A stretch of 18,539 nt of DNA, taken from the NCBI GenBank assembly GCA_014885115.2, contig WKLE02000642.1, forward strand, positions 1 to 18,539. The letters are read 5' to 3'. Of this stretch, positions 8,226-18,538 are shown piece after piece. The translations under genes were made by a program, and so were the position numbers. The stretch comes from Asterionellopsis glacialis. Its lineage: Eukaryota > Bacillariophyta > Plagiogrammaphyceae > Rhaphoneidales > Asterionellopsidaceae. The notes beneath the pieces were generated by a model. The model was not told the DNA's origin. It did no database searches and saw only the letters and a list, made by a program, of their open reading frames with translations. Within the stretch, counting starts at the first letter, position 1, and each line of letters starts with the position of its first letter.

Positions 8226-8872
8226 GATTGTTGTGACAATATTTTTTTGTGGCGCTTTTTTTTCGCCTTATTATTATACAAAAAGAAAAATGAAAATCAT
8301 GACACCATTGGCTGATACGTTATACGTCACTGCAGCCGCGTACTGGTACCTGATATTTCATGTCAAAGCTCGTATGTACTAACCCAAAATTCAAAAACAC
8401 TCCCGAGGAAGTACCAAACTCATAATAGGGTTATAAAACCCAATATAAGGTTTAGGTAAGCAGACTAATGTAACTTGCAATTGTCCTTAGTATCTGAGAT
8501 ACCGTAGGTTCTACCTAATAGCTAGGACTAAGGTCCTTGTAGTACAGTACCTGTGCATGTACCCGGTCTTTCTGTCGTAAGCCAGAACCTTGAAAATGGC
8601 AAATTCCCGAAGAGTTTTATCACTCCCGAAAGTTTTCAAAAATCAAGAAAACGTCTATACTAATTACGTTAAGCACACAAAAATGAGGGGGAGATATCAG
8701 ATAGACTCAACAACAGAAAATCCATGAGAAAACAAAATTACACAGATCTCATTCGGATCTCAGGTTGCACCTGCATAAAGCCTGCTGCTATTCCTTGTAC
8801 ATTCCTCTTGTGAACTGAAAGTCAGAAGGTTCTACACGCAACACTATTATTTACTGTTGCATTAAAACATGC
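8226..8872. promoter_or_regulatory. Divergent intergenic region of GtrA-like and MBOAT genes
   Basis: These 647 bp separate two divergent starts, so they must contain both promoters. Visible items are a TATAAAA string at 8432-8438 inside a small inverted repeat (GGGTT..AACCC), an ACGTCA half-site near 8325, an AGGAC/GTCCT inverted repeat at 8524-8537, and several GTAC-containing strings (8341-8352, 8541-8566). None is proven functional. No coding region is seen. Confidence 0.5.
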
Positions 8873-10220
8873 ATGATGGAGTTACTTCGACATTCGTTGC
8901 GCTATACATCTCAAGTTTTGCTGTCACAATTTGCAGACAAACTCGAACGAGATACAAGACAGCCGATTTTCAACTTTAAGATTCCTACAAATGTTGTCAC
9001 TCTTCTGAGCGAAAATCATACTGCAAATGACTCCAGCTCATCTACAGCATTATACTACGGTCTTCTTGCTCCATCTTTTTCTTTTTGGTGGCAAATGACG
9101 TTACTTGTTGCGATGCAAGCAATCATCTGTATTGTTGTTGCATGTTTTATCTATAAATTTATCATTGAAAAAAGAGGGACAACGACTGCTTTTTTGTCGG
9201 GATTCGGCATTGTACTTCCATTTATACTGTACATGCCCTTTCAGTTCTGTCGAGCTCTTCAATTAAAAAATATGTGTCTTATAATAAGTGTAGCATCCAC
9301 TCCAACACTTGTTTTCTTCCGATGCCTTGAGGCCATGTACGGGACGTCACCTGCAGCAGTAGAAAAAGATTTGATGACATATTGTCTGTATTACTGCGCT
9401 GTGATACAATTTCAGTTTGACGCGAAAACTAAACAACCTATCAAAGCAAAATGGGAAGAAATTCGAATGAAAGGATTCCTTTTTGTTCGGAACTTTTTCC
9501 TAATGGGAGTACTTTATAGTTTGTTCGGATTTTTCACCTATCTACCATTTCCAACTTCAATCTTGACGCATCAAACGGAAGAATCATGGATACATTTATT
9601 TCACTGGGGACACCTCTGTAACAACATGTTATTGGCATTTTTAACATATGTAGGACTAGACACTGGAACCCTGGGTTTCGGGTGTGGCATAAGTCTCGTT
9701 ACTGGTATTAGTACCCTCACTGTAAACGAAGAACCTCTTACCAAATCAACCTCCATCACCGATTTTTGGGGTAGACGATGGAATCGATTGGTCCATGGCG
9801 TTCTGAAGGTAGGTACTTGAGAATCGCACATCAAAATCCCTCAACTTCTTTTTCTCCGTTCTTTAGGTATACATCAACACCCAAAATCTTACTGTGAAGC
9901 TTGCCTGTCAATTATTTTTTTCCTTGTTGGAGAGAGGGGTTTTTAAACCAGTTCGAAGACATTTTTCAAGATCAATTGCCGCCATTGCTACGTTTATATT
10001 CAGTGGTTTACTTCATGAGTATGTGATTCTGGTGACGGCTCTGAAAAACGAAAATCTTTCTGAAGAAGAAACAAATAGTCTGTATGATCCTAGGTATGGG
10101 AAGCATATGGCATTCTTTGCTTGGAACGGTTTTATGATGGTTATGGAGTATTTTGTTGCTGGTAACTTGATGTCGCTTTGGATTGAGAATGCCCTGCCAC
10201 AACCAATTAAGACTCTATGA
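8873..10220 (+). CDS. Wax-synthase-like MBOAT acyltransferase, two exons, early stop
   Basis: This membrane-bound O-acyltransferase of the wax synthase type would transfer an acyl group from acyl-CoA to a lipid alcohol in the ER. Exon 1 is 8873-9808 and exon 2 is 9867-10220. The 58-nt intron runs from AAG/GTAGGT to a T-rich tract and CTTTAG, and the frame joins as HGVLK/VYINTQ. The 429-aa product has hydrophobic segments at about 74-97, 104-122, 134-150, 200-225 and 247-262, then TDFWGRRWNRLVH (about 296-308) and FSGLLHEYVI with the putative catalytic His about 362. The DFWGRRWN plus SGLLHE pair is the hallmark of plant and algal wax synthases and differs from DGAT1. TGA 10218-10220 ends the frame, but the next 35 codons (to TAA 10326-10328) continue in the same frame with ISHWFTHEYVNIGFFDDLSI, which looks like the family's C-terminus. 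The stop is probably a nonsense change or sequence error. Two adjacent ATG codons sit at 8873 and 8876. Substrate not inferable. Confidence 0.8.
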
Positions 10221-10328
10221 GTTCTCATGACAGTTATCCCAATATCTCATTGGTTTACGCACGAGTATGTAAACATTGGCTTTTTTGATGATCTTTCAAT
10301 CGGATTCCCCAAAATCATTTGCATTTAA
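10221..10328 (+). pseudogene. Untranslated C-terminal extension of the MBOAT
   Basis: These are thirty-five in-frame codons directly after the TGA of the MBOAT gene, ending in TAA 10326-10328. The peptide begins VLMTVIPISHWF and includes GFFDDLSIGFP, a hydrophobic segment followed by the short acidic motif that I associate with the end of diatom wax-synthase-like proteins. Its presence argues that the gene was recently about 465 aa long. Confidence 0.55.
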
Positions 10329-11950
10329 TGAGGAGACACGAGTAACATAGTTATAATGCAGGTTGCCGGATGATCGCACTACTCATTAGATTTGCTTTCA
10401 GAAAACAACAGAAAGAATGTCTTATGATTCACTCCGGACTCATCAGTACGGCTGAGAGTAACTAGATAGAGAGATGGTTAGTCTTTGTAGACAATTCTTT
10501 TTGAATACTAGTTACGTAGGTAGTACCGTACACCGCCTCATTCAATGTTTACTCTGACTTGACCCGCCCGTACTTTCGTTGCGCCAAATATTCTACGGCA
10601 GAAGTGCTGGTAGAGACAGCTTTCAAATATGAACTAAGATTTTTGCCCCTCCTTGCGAGCATGATAGGAACGCACGCTCATATGATATACTCCCGTGCTC
10701 CTTGAACAAGAACTTACGCATTAATGAAAATTGGATCTTGGCTATGGGTTATTTTCTATAAGATCTGAACAAAAATGCATTATCTTTAGCATACGAAATA
10801 GAAAATACATGATATACCAGTGTATATTTAAGGAAATTGCAAACGATGACGTTCATTATCCCTCATTCCTCAAGTTCTATGGTTATGACTTTCTTTCACC
10901 ACGTTTTTTTCTTCTGTAAAGGAAATCATAGTGTGCTCTCGACTTTTTCTGTGGTTGGGAAAACTGGTATTTGGTGTCCGTACTTTACATTTCCAGCATC
11001 TCATCTCTTCCTCGTCACCCATTCGCATTATGTGATCACAAAAAAATGGAGACGAGCCTTGGAGATGTCTCGAGAAGTGGGACTCAACAGCCGTTGAGGA
11101 CTTGGTCCAATCCATAAATAAAAAAATCTTTCAGGAGAGGAGTTAGTATGAGAATTTGGGTTGAACGAGACTTTTTTTAGTTGCAGGCGGTACCTTGTAC
11201 CAGATACTGCGACTATCTACCCAAGGTACCAAAGGTACGGAATTAAAATTAGACAGTACTGGGTACTGTACGATTGAGACTTGAACAGTCGTTGAATGTT
11301 ACCGTACCAGATACGTTGAAAAGGCTGGTACTACTGTGTGTGTGTAGCGGCAGGTCCTACCAGGTACCTGGTAAGTTTCAAGACGGTGGCTCGCCGCCTG
11401 GCGGCGGGACTCTAGACTAACTTGGGTTGAAATCTCAACATTATTTAAAGTCAATATCTCTCTCTAGCTGGAGAGATCCTGCATTCCAGCAGCTAAAGCA
11501 ATGCAAAAAAAATGATTGACTTCAAATAATAATGTGACTTTTTTACGAGGAACTAAAATGCAAGAAATTTAGGAGAAATAAAAATATGCTGTATTTACAT
11601 GGCAATCAATATAATATTATTGAAGACATTGTCGTTGGCATATCACTATCGCTGATTTTTGAAAATTCTATTTTCGTGTGTCCCATCTACTAACTTCCCG
11701 ATCAAAATGTTTTTGTCGAGGGAAGGTGTTACCAGGTATAATTATTGTATCATTAGTAAGTGGTACTATGTACCGTGTACATGGTAATCGTACCAAATAC
11801 TGTGCATGATTTTGATAAAAAAATAATACCGGTATCGCGTGGCGCCGAGTCTTGCTTGGCATACCTGGTATTTCAATTTCTTTCGTGATGCACTTGTCAT
11901 AGTCTACTTGCTAAGCCTCTACCGTATCTCGACGTCTTTTGCACCTCACC
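10329..11950. other. Long intergenic region rich in GTAC palindromes
   Basis: No supportable gene lies in these 1.6 kb. The short open frames around 10731-11115 lack family signal and conflict on both strands. The stretch 11180-11400 is very rich in GTAC, with GGTACC, GTACCAG and AGTACT strings. A GC-rich hairpin (CGCCGC / GCGGCG with loop CTG, 11392-11406) follows. The last few hundred bases must include the promoter of the first stalk-protein gene. Confidence 0.6.
11358..11870. repeat. Cluster of TACCWGGTA sites incl. 16-bp palindrome
   Basis: TACCAGGTACCTGGTA at 11358-11373 is a perfect 16-bp palindrome made of two overlapping TACCWGGTA nine-mers. Further copies lie at 11730-11738 (TACCAGGTA) and 11862-11870 (TACCTGGTA), plus TACCGGTA at 11827-11834. 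A related copy occurs far left at 3012-3020. They could be protein-binding sites upstream of the stalk-protein genes or a genome-wide repeat motif. Confidence 0.7.
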
Positions 11951-13545
11951 ATGGCCATCCCACGGACGTTTCTTCTGTTGTGTGCCATCCTTAGGCTCTC
12001 TCGCTCTGTTTTTGGAGCTGATTGCAATTCTACTCACTCAAAGTATGTTGGCTTTGAATCTTACCTTTGTAACATTAGAGCTGTTTGTACTATCCTTTAC
12101 AACTCACAATCATGTCTACTTTTTCTTTCCAATTATTTGTGTTGACCTAAAAAGTTGTCCAGAGGAAGATAATGTTGTCTCAGTGCCAACATCAACCGGA
12201 AATCCGACACTAACTCCTTCTCAGGTGCCGACACCATCTCCTTCTCAGGTGCCGACACCATCTCCTTCTCGGGTACCAACTTCGAGCCCGTCAGTGATCC
12301 CCAGCTCAACCCCATCAGCATTCCCTTCGCAAAGTTCTTCTCCAACAATCAGTGCTTCTCCGACGGTTACCTCTACACCTACTCAGTCAAGTCCACCATC
12401 CCAAAGTGCGAGTCCTTCTCAGGCACCAACTATTTCTGTATTTCCTTCGTTTTCTGTGTCCCCAACTATCTCGGCTATTCCCACTCAATCTAATCAACCC
12501 TCGCTCAGTGCAAGTCCTTCGGAATTACCTACCATAAGTGCTCCTCCTTCTTCGGCACCTACAATTTTCTGTTCTGTCAATGCTCTTGGTTCGTTCGGGG
12601 AAACTTCATCGACCATTGAAAAAGTGGTTGTTGAGTTTGGTTACGAATTAATTTATCATACCAATTCCAGCTTTGAAAAGATTGGACCTGTTCTAGAAGT
12701 TGGATTCAATAGTGGTATTCTTCCATCATTATTTCCAGATGCTTGTGGCAGTAGTAGTGATGACAATACGACAGCAGCAGGTACGGCATTGGCAGGTGCA
12801 ATAGCTAATTACGATGGTCCACCTGTGGTAGGGATCAGTACTTTCCCAATTGACCAACCCGTTTATAATGGTGAGTTATCTTTTCATAAACTGCTTGGGA
12901 GCCCAAGGTTCCAAAGTGGCCGTAATTACTACAAAAAATCATTCCGTTCTAAAATTCGATACATCCAATTATTTGTCCCCGTTCTTGCGCTCTACAATAG
13001 TCCCATGTTTGAACGAGCCAGGTGATGGAAGAAAGTGTGTGGCTGTTATTGGAGCTGTAACGTTATTTCTGGAATCAACAGAGGAGAAAGGAGAGGATAG
13101 AGCATCCAACCGCCGTGAACTTGGGATGATCACTTCTTTTTTGGAATCATCAATGGAAAAGGGACAAAACCATATTCCTGTCTCAACACGCAGCATTGAT
13201 GATAATTCATGGAACATAACAGAGGAAGATCGTGACAAAATTAAAAATGAAATTTCAAATGAGCTTGAACAGGCTATGAACGATGGTAAATTTGATAAGG
13301 GTGTCCATCCTGACATTATCAGTGTGTCCTACAGGGACATTGATACAATTGATCCAGATGCCCAACCTCCTCTCGAGAGTAATCCTGATAATAGTGGTGG
13401 TCTAAACTATGGATTAACTTTTGGTCTTATAGCTGGCGTTGGTGCACTGTTTGCACTTGGAACTGGAATTGCCTACAAAAGAAAAAGAGATATGGATGCT
13501 GAAGAACATGAAGGAGATCAATCCGTTGCTCAAACAGAAGTTTGA
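11951..13545 (+). CDS. Secreted-stalk type I membrane protein, paralogue 1 (three exons)
   Basis: Function unknown; predicted surface or cell-wall-associated protein of 450 aa. Exons are 11951-12042, 12155-12870 and 13001-13545; introns of 112 and 130 nt (GTATGT..AAAAG and GTGAGT..ACAATAG) are in phases 2 and 1. Residues 1-22 are a signal peptide (MAIPRTFLLLCAIL..FGA). C25 and C32 precede CPEEDNVVSVPT. About 42-168 is a Pro/Ser/Thr-rich, probably heavily O-glycosylated stalk containing QVPTPSPS repeats. The globular part (about 170-395) has C170, C228, C272 and C282 and the motif VVGIST. A TM helix (about 404-426) is followed by KRKRD and a short acidic tail. A 24-residue unit starting FLES is imperfectly duplicated at about 292 and 316. 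It is tandem with a shorter paralogue 890 bp downstream that has the same intron phases and cysteine order. ATG 11951 was chosen because it starts the signal peptide. Similar proteins are, from memory, common in diatoms. Confidence 0.75.
12216..12280 (+). repeat. 24-bp tandem repeat in stalk-coding exon
   Basis: Two identical 24-bp units (12216-12239, 12240-12263) and a diverged third partial unit encode PSQVPTPS repeats. This is a likely site of stalk-length variation. Confidence 0.85.
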
Positions 13546-14435
13546 ATTGCAGTGGGAATTCAAAGAGAATAGAACATGAGGAGGGGATGAATTACTATAC
13601 ATTCATAAAGATATGTAGATGCCGCATGCCATCGATGTCTGCAAAAGGTGCCAGTGTCTGTTTTCCAATGTTTAGAAATGGCGAAAATTTCTCATTTCAT
13701 TTATAACAAGTTTGTTAGAGACAAAGCTTATTTCGCAGATTGCTTTTTTTCAGATGCCGTACAGTACATCTCTAGAGTCTATCTTGAGCAACAAGATAAG
13801 ACAGTTGTCAAACCAACATAACCTACAGATATGCCTTGCTTAGTTTGGTTCGTGCTTCATGCGTTACAACATTTTTTTACCGGTAAAATGATGTACCGTC
13901 CGTAGGACTTCCTGGGTCGTGGGATGGTTCCACGACTTGTCGGCGACTCTGAAGAATTCATTCGTGCACTTTCCAGAAACTTCTTCAGTTGAACCGCCTG
14001 TACTGGTACTGGTGATACTACCATCTACAGGCACCTTGGTAGGACCTACCTTTGGAAGACCATGCAATATAACAGATACAGGTAGTCGTTGTTGTAGAAA
14101 CTCTGAGAGCATCTAGGTACTTCCCAATGCTGTAGAATGGACTATCTTGTAAGGATATTTCTTTACGAAAGAAACGGTTTTTCTACATTTTGATTTGTGA
14201 ATGCTAAATTGTTCTAGTCAACGAGTTACAACCATATATTTCTACGTAAAAACAAAACTGATGTGAGTCCGATTATTTTGTGATGTCCCCCCAGCCATGC
14301 AGGCGCCCAACTATGAGGATACGATATTTTATTTTCGAACCGCCACTTTTACAGATTTCCCCAACCACAAACAGCTTTTTCACTCTTCAAGCGCTCACTT
14401 CTAGCACCGACCCTCCATCAAAACCAATTTCCACA
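13546..14435. other. Intergenic region between the tandem paralogues
   Basis: These 890 bp carry the 3' end of paralogue 1 and the promoter of paralogue 2. An imperfect palindrome, GGTAGG A CCTACC, lies at about 14038-14050 and resembles the AGGACCTACC string near 3000. Minus-strand 14112-13864 is open for 82 codons, but its composition is not convincingly protein-like and it overlaps a plus-strand open frame. I annotate no gene. Confidence 0.5.
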
Positions 14436-15642
14436 ATGGAGATTTTCCTCAATCGACGAATTGCTGTAGTATTGAGCGTTCTTTTTCACGCCGCATACTT
14501 GACAAATGCCAAATGCGTACCCTCTAGACATACAACGTACGAAATTTGTTCGCGTTTGTTTTTTGTTTACCGAAATCCTACCAAAAGTCGTTTCGGACGA
14601 CTCGGGGATCGAATTTTGCCGATTGATAGCAACATTCCATTCTGACCTCTCTCTCTCTTTGTTGTTGTCTTGTCTTCTTTTCTTACTCCAAATATTTTCC
14701 TTACAATAGGTGTCCAGATGAAGACAACGTAGTTTCAGTTCCTACAACTGCGAAACCGACACTTGCACCCACACCCGAACCTTCAGCTTCACCCACACCT
14801 GCACCCACACCCGAACCTTCAATTTCTCCAACAGTTGATTGCACTGCGAATGATTATGGCTTCTTTGGTACAACGAGTAATAACATGACGGAAGTAGAAT
14901 TCACGTATTCGGTGGAACATAGCGGAACTTTCGAAAACATTCGCAATACCCTAGAAAAAGCTTTTAACAGTGATCTTATCCCTGCCATCTTTACAGAATC
15001 ATGTGGAACATCCGGATCTAGAAAGTTGAACGAAGCATTGTCGTCCGTTGTGGGTATCAGTACTGGACGTGATGACACACCTCTAGATGGCGGTAAGTTT
15101 TTGGTTGCAGTATTGCTCGAGATGGACATTTGTAAACAGTAACACCGTAGCAATTCTCAATCTCACAAATTTTATCGTTTCTTCTTCCAGTCACTTGCGA
15201 TGCGAGTAGGCAGGGAAACGAGTGTGTTGTGGTATCTGGATCACTCAATGTCTTTATCGAGGGGGATTCTTATGAGTCTTTAGCTGCAAGTGTATCTGAT
15301 GGTATTCGAGATAAATTGAAAAAGTCTATGGATGATGGAACGTTCGACTCAGCGCATATTAATATTGAACAAGTAAAATATGTGTCGCAAATTGTTCCCA
15401 AATCTGGTACGGGAGTTGAAGAACCGACAAATGACATCACAGCAGAGGATGGAGATGGCAGCAGTCGCTTAATCTATGGAATTTTTGGGATTATGGGTGG
15501 ACTAGTAGTCATTGTTCTAGCAGTTGCATGGAAAACGAAGGAAAGAAGGCGTGCTGCAGCAGAAGACGACGAAATGTCTCTAGAACAAGATAATGGTTCG
15601 TTCCCAGCAAGTCCAACCGCAAATCAGGAGGAAGTTGTGTAA
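14436..15642 (+). CDS. Secreted-stalk type I membrane protein, paralogue 2 (three exons)
   Basis: Function unknown; predicted surface protein of 311 aa, a paralogue of the upstream gene. Exons are 14436-14536, 14710-15092 and 15191-15642; introns of 173 and 98 nt (GTACGA..ACAATAG and GTAAGT..TTCCAG) have the same phases (2, 1) and positions as in paralogue 1. The signal peptide covers about 1-25 (LSVLFHAAYLTNA). CPDEDNVVSVPT parallels CPEEDNVVSVPT of paralogue 1. The stalk is short (about 45-76), with a duplicated PAPTPEPS-type unit. The globular part has C78, C132, C164 and C173 and SSVVGIST, then VVSGSLNVFIEG. A TM helix spans about 254-275, followed by KTKERRR and an acidic tail ending EEVV. 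The six cysteines match paralogue 1 in order. It lacks the 24-residue duplicated insert. An in-frame ATG at 14283 exists, but only ATG 14436 puts the signal peptide at the N-terminus. Confidence 0.75.
14765..14821 (+). repeat. Duplicated 21-bp stalk unit, 36 bp apart
   Basis: GCACCCACACCCGAACCTTC plus A occurs at 14765-14785 and 14801-14821 and encodes APTPEPS twice. It is the stalk repeat of paralogue 2 and differs in sequence from the paralogue 1 repeat, so the two stalks expanded independently. Confidence 0.8.
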
Positions 15643-16790
15643 ATCACTGGACTATTTTTTGTACATGTGTAGTGTCGATACACGTACGGTAATGCTCAAA
15701 ATCTTCAAGTCGCACAGTTTTGGGGGTCGACAAATACAAGAATTAGATATCTTAGAAAATTGTATTATGTATTATGCTTTGCCTTTTACCCTATTTAAAT
15801 TTTTGAATGGCAGACTTCTTTCTGATCTTGTTAGCAAGGCACTTCTTCTGATATTGTTTTGCTGTTAGGAGGAAAAGCAAAATCATCCATTTCTCACAAA
15901 AAACGCATCATATAAGTAACTAAGCAAAGGGTGCAATGAATCCTGAAGATTCTCTACAGTAATATGTTAATAGTATCAACAGAGAAGATTGTATTGTTTC
16001 AAAATCTTCTGAGTCATAAAGCTAATTGGTGTCAACAATTTTTAAGATTTTTTGCCAAATAGTTTAGGTAGACGACCATCATGAATTGAGAGACAAGAAC
16101 TACATATATGGGTACAAGCATAATATAATCCAAAGTACCCTTTGTGCTGGGTTTTAGATGTTATATTGCTTGTTCATTATTTATGCAGGCTGTGTCAAAT
16201 TTTTAGATTTTAAGTATATCTACTGATCATTTTTTTTCAGAAACAACAAAATAATCCAAATGTTAAGTCAGCACAACTTCATACTACTAGGTGTGTGCAA
16301 TAATCAGCACAAAGTGAATTACATATATATATATTGATATACTATGTATAGATACTTGTTGTCAAAATTCAAGAAAGAAATACTTGATAAAAGTCATCTA
16401 TCTATATCAGCATACAGTCTCCACCCACCAATAAGCAACTTCTTCATGTTTTTCAGTCAAGCTTGGAATTTTTAAAATAAAAAGAGCAACTTCGAGCTTT
16501 CAAAATCACCCTGTTGTCTATTTTGGTGAACAATCAACAGGATGCTTTCATTTATTTGTAAGGGGGAAACAACAGACATGAGAAATACACATAGGATCAA
16601 AATTTCTGGGGAAGAATCCTTTTTCTGGCAAGTCTTAAGGCTGTGGTTGTGTAATTTTGTGGCTGTAGAATATAAGGTGATTTTCATTGTTTTTTCCTAC
16701 TCTTTGATAGTCTAGTTTAATCATGATTGATTAGTGAAAATACTATCCTTTCAAATCATGGAAGGAAGAATATGAGCAATACTTGCAGAT
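15643..16790. other. AT-rich intergenic sequence
   Basis: No supportable gene. There is an AT dinucleotide run near 16322-16336. The minus-strand frame 16687-16472 is open for 71 codons and could be a fragment of the decayed material to its right, but it shows no recognisable motif. Confidence 0.5.
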
Positions 16791-17081
16791 TCAACAAAAA
16801 GTAGGTAGGTATACATAGAATGCATCCTCTACAGTAGAATTGTGTTCTAATCTTTCAAAAAAGAATCTTGCTGTCAGTAAAGTATTGCTCTGGGTCATTT
16901 ATGGTAACAGCTGCTATCCTTTCCCTCTCATTTTAATCCAAGCCTTTCTCACTAATTCATGCATACCTGTATCTTCTTTGGCATTATTTTCATCACAAAT
17001 CCTCATGCTATATGTATGTGTAGTTGCCTTGTTACTCTTATATTCTCTAAATCCTATCGTGTCCCATACACCTTTCTTATA
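16791..17081 (-). pseudogene. Decayed coding tract read through three frames
   Basis: On the minus strand, protein-like sequence passes from one frame (17081-16917, 55 codons, with KKGVWDTIGFREYKSNKATT and GMHELVRKAWIKMRGK) to a second (16917-16855, AAVTINDPEQYFTDSKIL) and then a third (16860-16791, FERLEHNSTVEDAFYVYLPT). Abutting open segments in different frames with good amino-acid composition suggest an old gene with two small indels. An alternative is a gene with tiny introns. I do not recognise the family. Confidence 0.45.
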
Positions 17082-17326
17082 CTACAGAGTAGTAGTTTTA
17101 AGAAGCTATTAAAAGATTCCTTGACATTCAACAGATTGGTTTGTACACAATGCATTAAACAAACTAAAATCATAAATTAAAGTATTCATTTTAAAGCTTA
17201 TCTCCAACACCAAATGTTACAACATAATTAAATTTAAACAATTTCTCCCCTTCTTGATAACTGGTTTGGGCTAGCATACCTTATTGTGCAGCATTGTATC
17301 AACTTACTATGAAAGAAACAATACTG

Positions 17327-17368
17327 AAAATTTCAATTGATAGTAGTAAAAATTTCAATTGATAGTAG
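17327..17368 (+). repeat. 21-bp tandem duplication
   Basis: AATTTCAATTGATAGTAG is repeated twice in direct orientation with a 21-bp period. It is a simple local duplication with no gene association. Confidence 0.85.
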
Positions 17369-17684
17369 CAGAAGAAATGAAAAAAAAAATTATCTTTTTA
17401 CACTGAAGCTGTAGAAAGGTTATTTGTTATCTGGTTTGTATTCTTTATTTCTTAACTTTTTTTTGCTCTTCCTCACATGCTACTTGTTGTTCAAATCTTA
17501 TGCTTGTTGTCTACAGATATACATAAACAAGTGGTCATTACCATTTTGGTTCCCCAAAATTCCAACAAGCTCAGACAATACTTTTTAAAATGTTAAGAAA
17601 AGGCTCCAAAATAAATATCATCCTCAGATGGTACATGAAGCAACACTGCATAATTTTAGTAAGCTTAACTACACATTACATGTA

Positions 17685-17701
17685 GGGGAGGGGCAGGGGG
17701 G
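17685..17701 (+). other. G-rich run (possible quadruplex)
   Basis: GGGGAGGGGCAGGGGGG is an unusual G-run cluster in AT-rich DNA. It has three G runs rather than four, so an intramolecular quadruplex would need to borrow or split a run. Confidence 0.4.
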
Positions 17702-18223
17702 TCAATTTCAAGCTTCTTGAGTATAGTGTCATTAAGTAACAACACAGCATTGCTTAGACCTGGAAGTAACCTGTTGAAGCCCAGCCACAACTATGATCTT
17801 GAATACAGTATTAGAGAATTTTCACATTTCTTTCTGTGTGTAGTAGGGGGTTTTGCAGGTGAATAAAATCAGACGGGGGGTCTTTTTTACCAGGAAAAAG
17901 ATAGTTACTACTACACAAGTACAAAAGTTTACAATTTTCATGAGTTTATTTCTCCAGAAATTAGTGTGAAAAAAATCTTTTTCTTGTCTTTCTTCCTTTT
18001 TTTTCTTTTTGTTCAAATAACTGACAGAGGTGATGGGGGAGTGGGGTACTCTAGGTTATTTTGTTTGTCTACCATTGTGTTATCAAAGATGAAAGTGTTT
18101 GTAACACAAAGTACACTACATTGCTTACAATTGTCACTTTTGTCTACACCTGTAACAAAATCTTAATGAAGGAGGTGGACAAAAAAATAGTGGTGATTGG
18201 AAAGATAGTACCATATAACTTCC

Positions 18224-18538
18224 TTATGGTAGTATGCAATCTAAAACAATACCATGAGAAATATTGTAAAATTGAATAAGAAAGGCCTGTACTAAATTAA
18301 GAGGTCTGGATGTTGCTGGGTACAAAACCTTGTCAGTACAAGCTAAAATTTTGACAATTTCTTCTTGATCAAGAATTACAAATTTATCTATGCCTTTACC
18401 CACAGAGTCATCAACAGCTCAAAAATGAAGGAAGCTGTCATTCAGATGGGTTTTGGGTGTTATACAAGTCAAGGCTATGTCCACAGACTTATTTCTAACT
18501 TTCATGACTATTTCACCTTTCCCTAATTTGGATGGCTG
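18224..18538 (-). pseudogene. Partial unknown gene at window edge, one internal stop
   Basis: A minus-strand frame enters from the right edge and runs 104 codons to TAA 18224-18226 with only one internal stop (TGA 18419-18421). Other frames here are full of stops. The composition is strongly protein-like: KLGKGEIVMKVRNKSVDIA and ITPKTHLNDSF before the stop, then VGKGIDKFVILDQEEIVKI and DKVLYPATSRPLNLVQAF after it. There is no signal peptide, TM segment or catalytic motif I can name. It is truncated by the window end. It could be a decayed mobile-element gene, like the relics at the left end, or a host gene with an error. Confidence 0.55.

Larger units (their letters stand above)
17082..18223. 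other. AT-rich stretch with weak coding relics
   Basis: No intact gene. A short minus-strand piece at about 17790-17670 (LLPGLSNAVLLLNDTILKK) is protein-like. The rest is AT-rich with homopolymers. Confidence 0.35.

Noticed and set aside
8873..10220. DGAT1 identity for the MBOAT
   Set aside because: DFWGRRWN and SGLLHE are wax-synthase-type signatures; I do not see the DGAT1 pattern around the active-site region.
10731..11115. Overlapping open frames on both strands
   Set aside because: None has homology-like motifs, a plausible start context or splice support.
13864..14112. 82-codon minus-strand frame between the paralogues
   Set aside because: It is open, but an opposing plus-strand frame is equally open and no motif is recognisable. 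It was left as a possibility only.
17685..17701. Confident G-quadruplex
   Set aside because: Only three G runs are present, so the canonical four-run pattern is not met.
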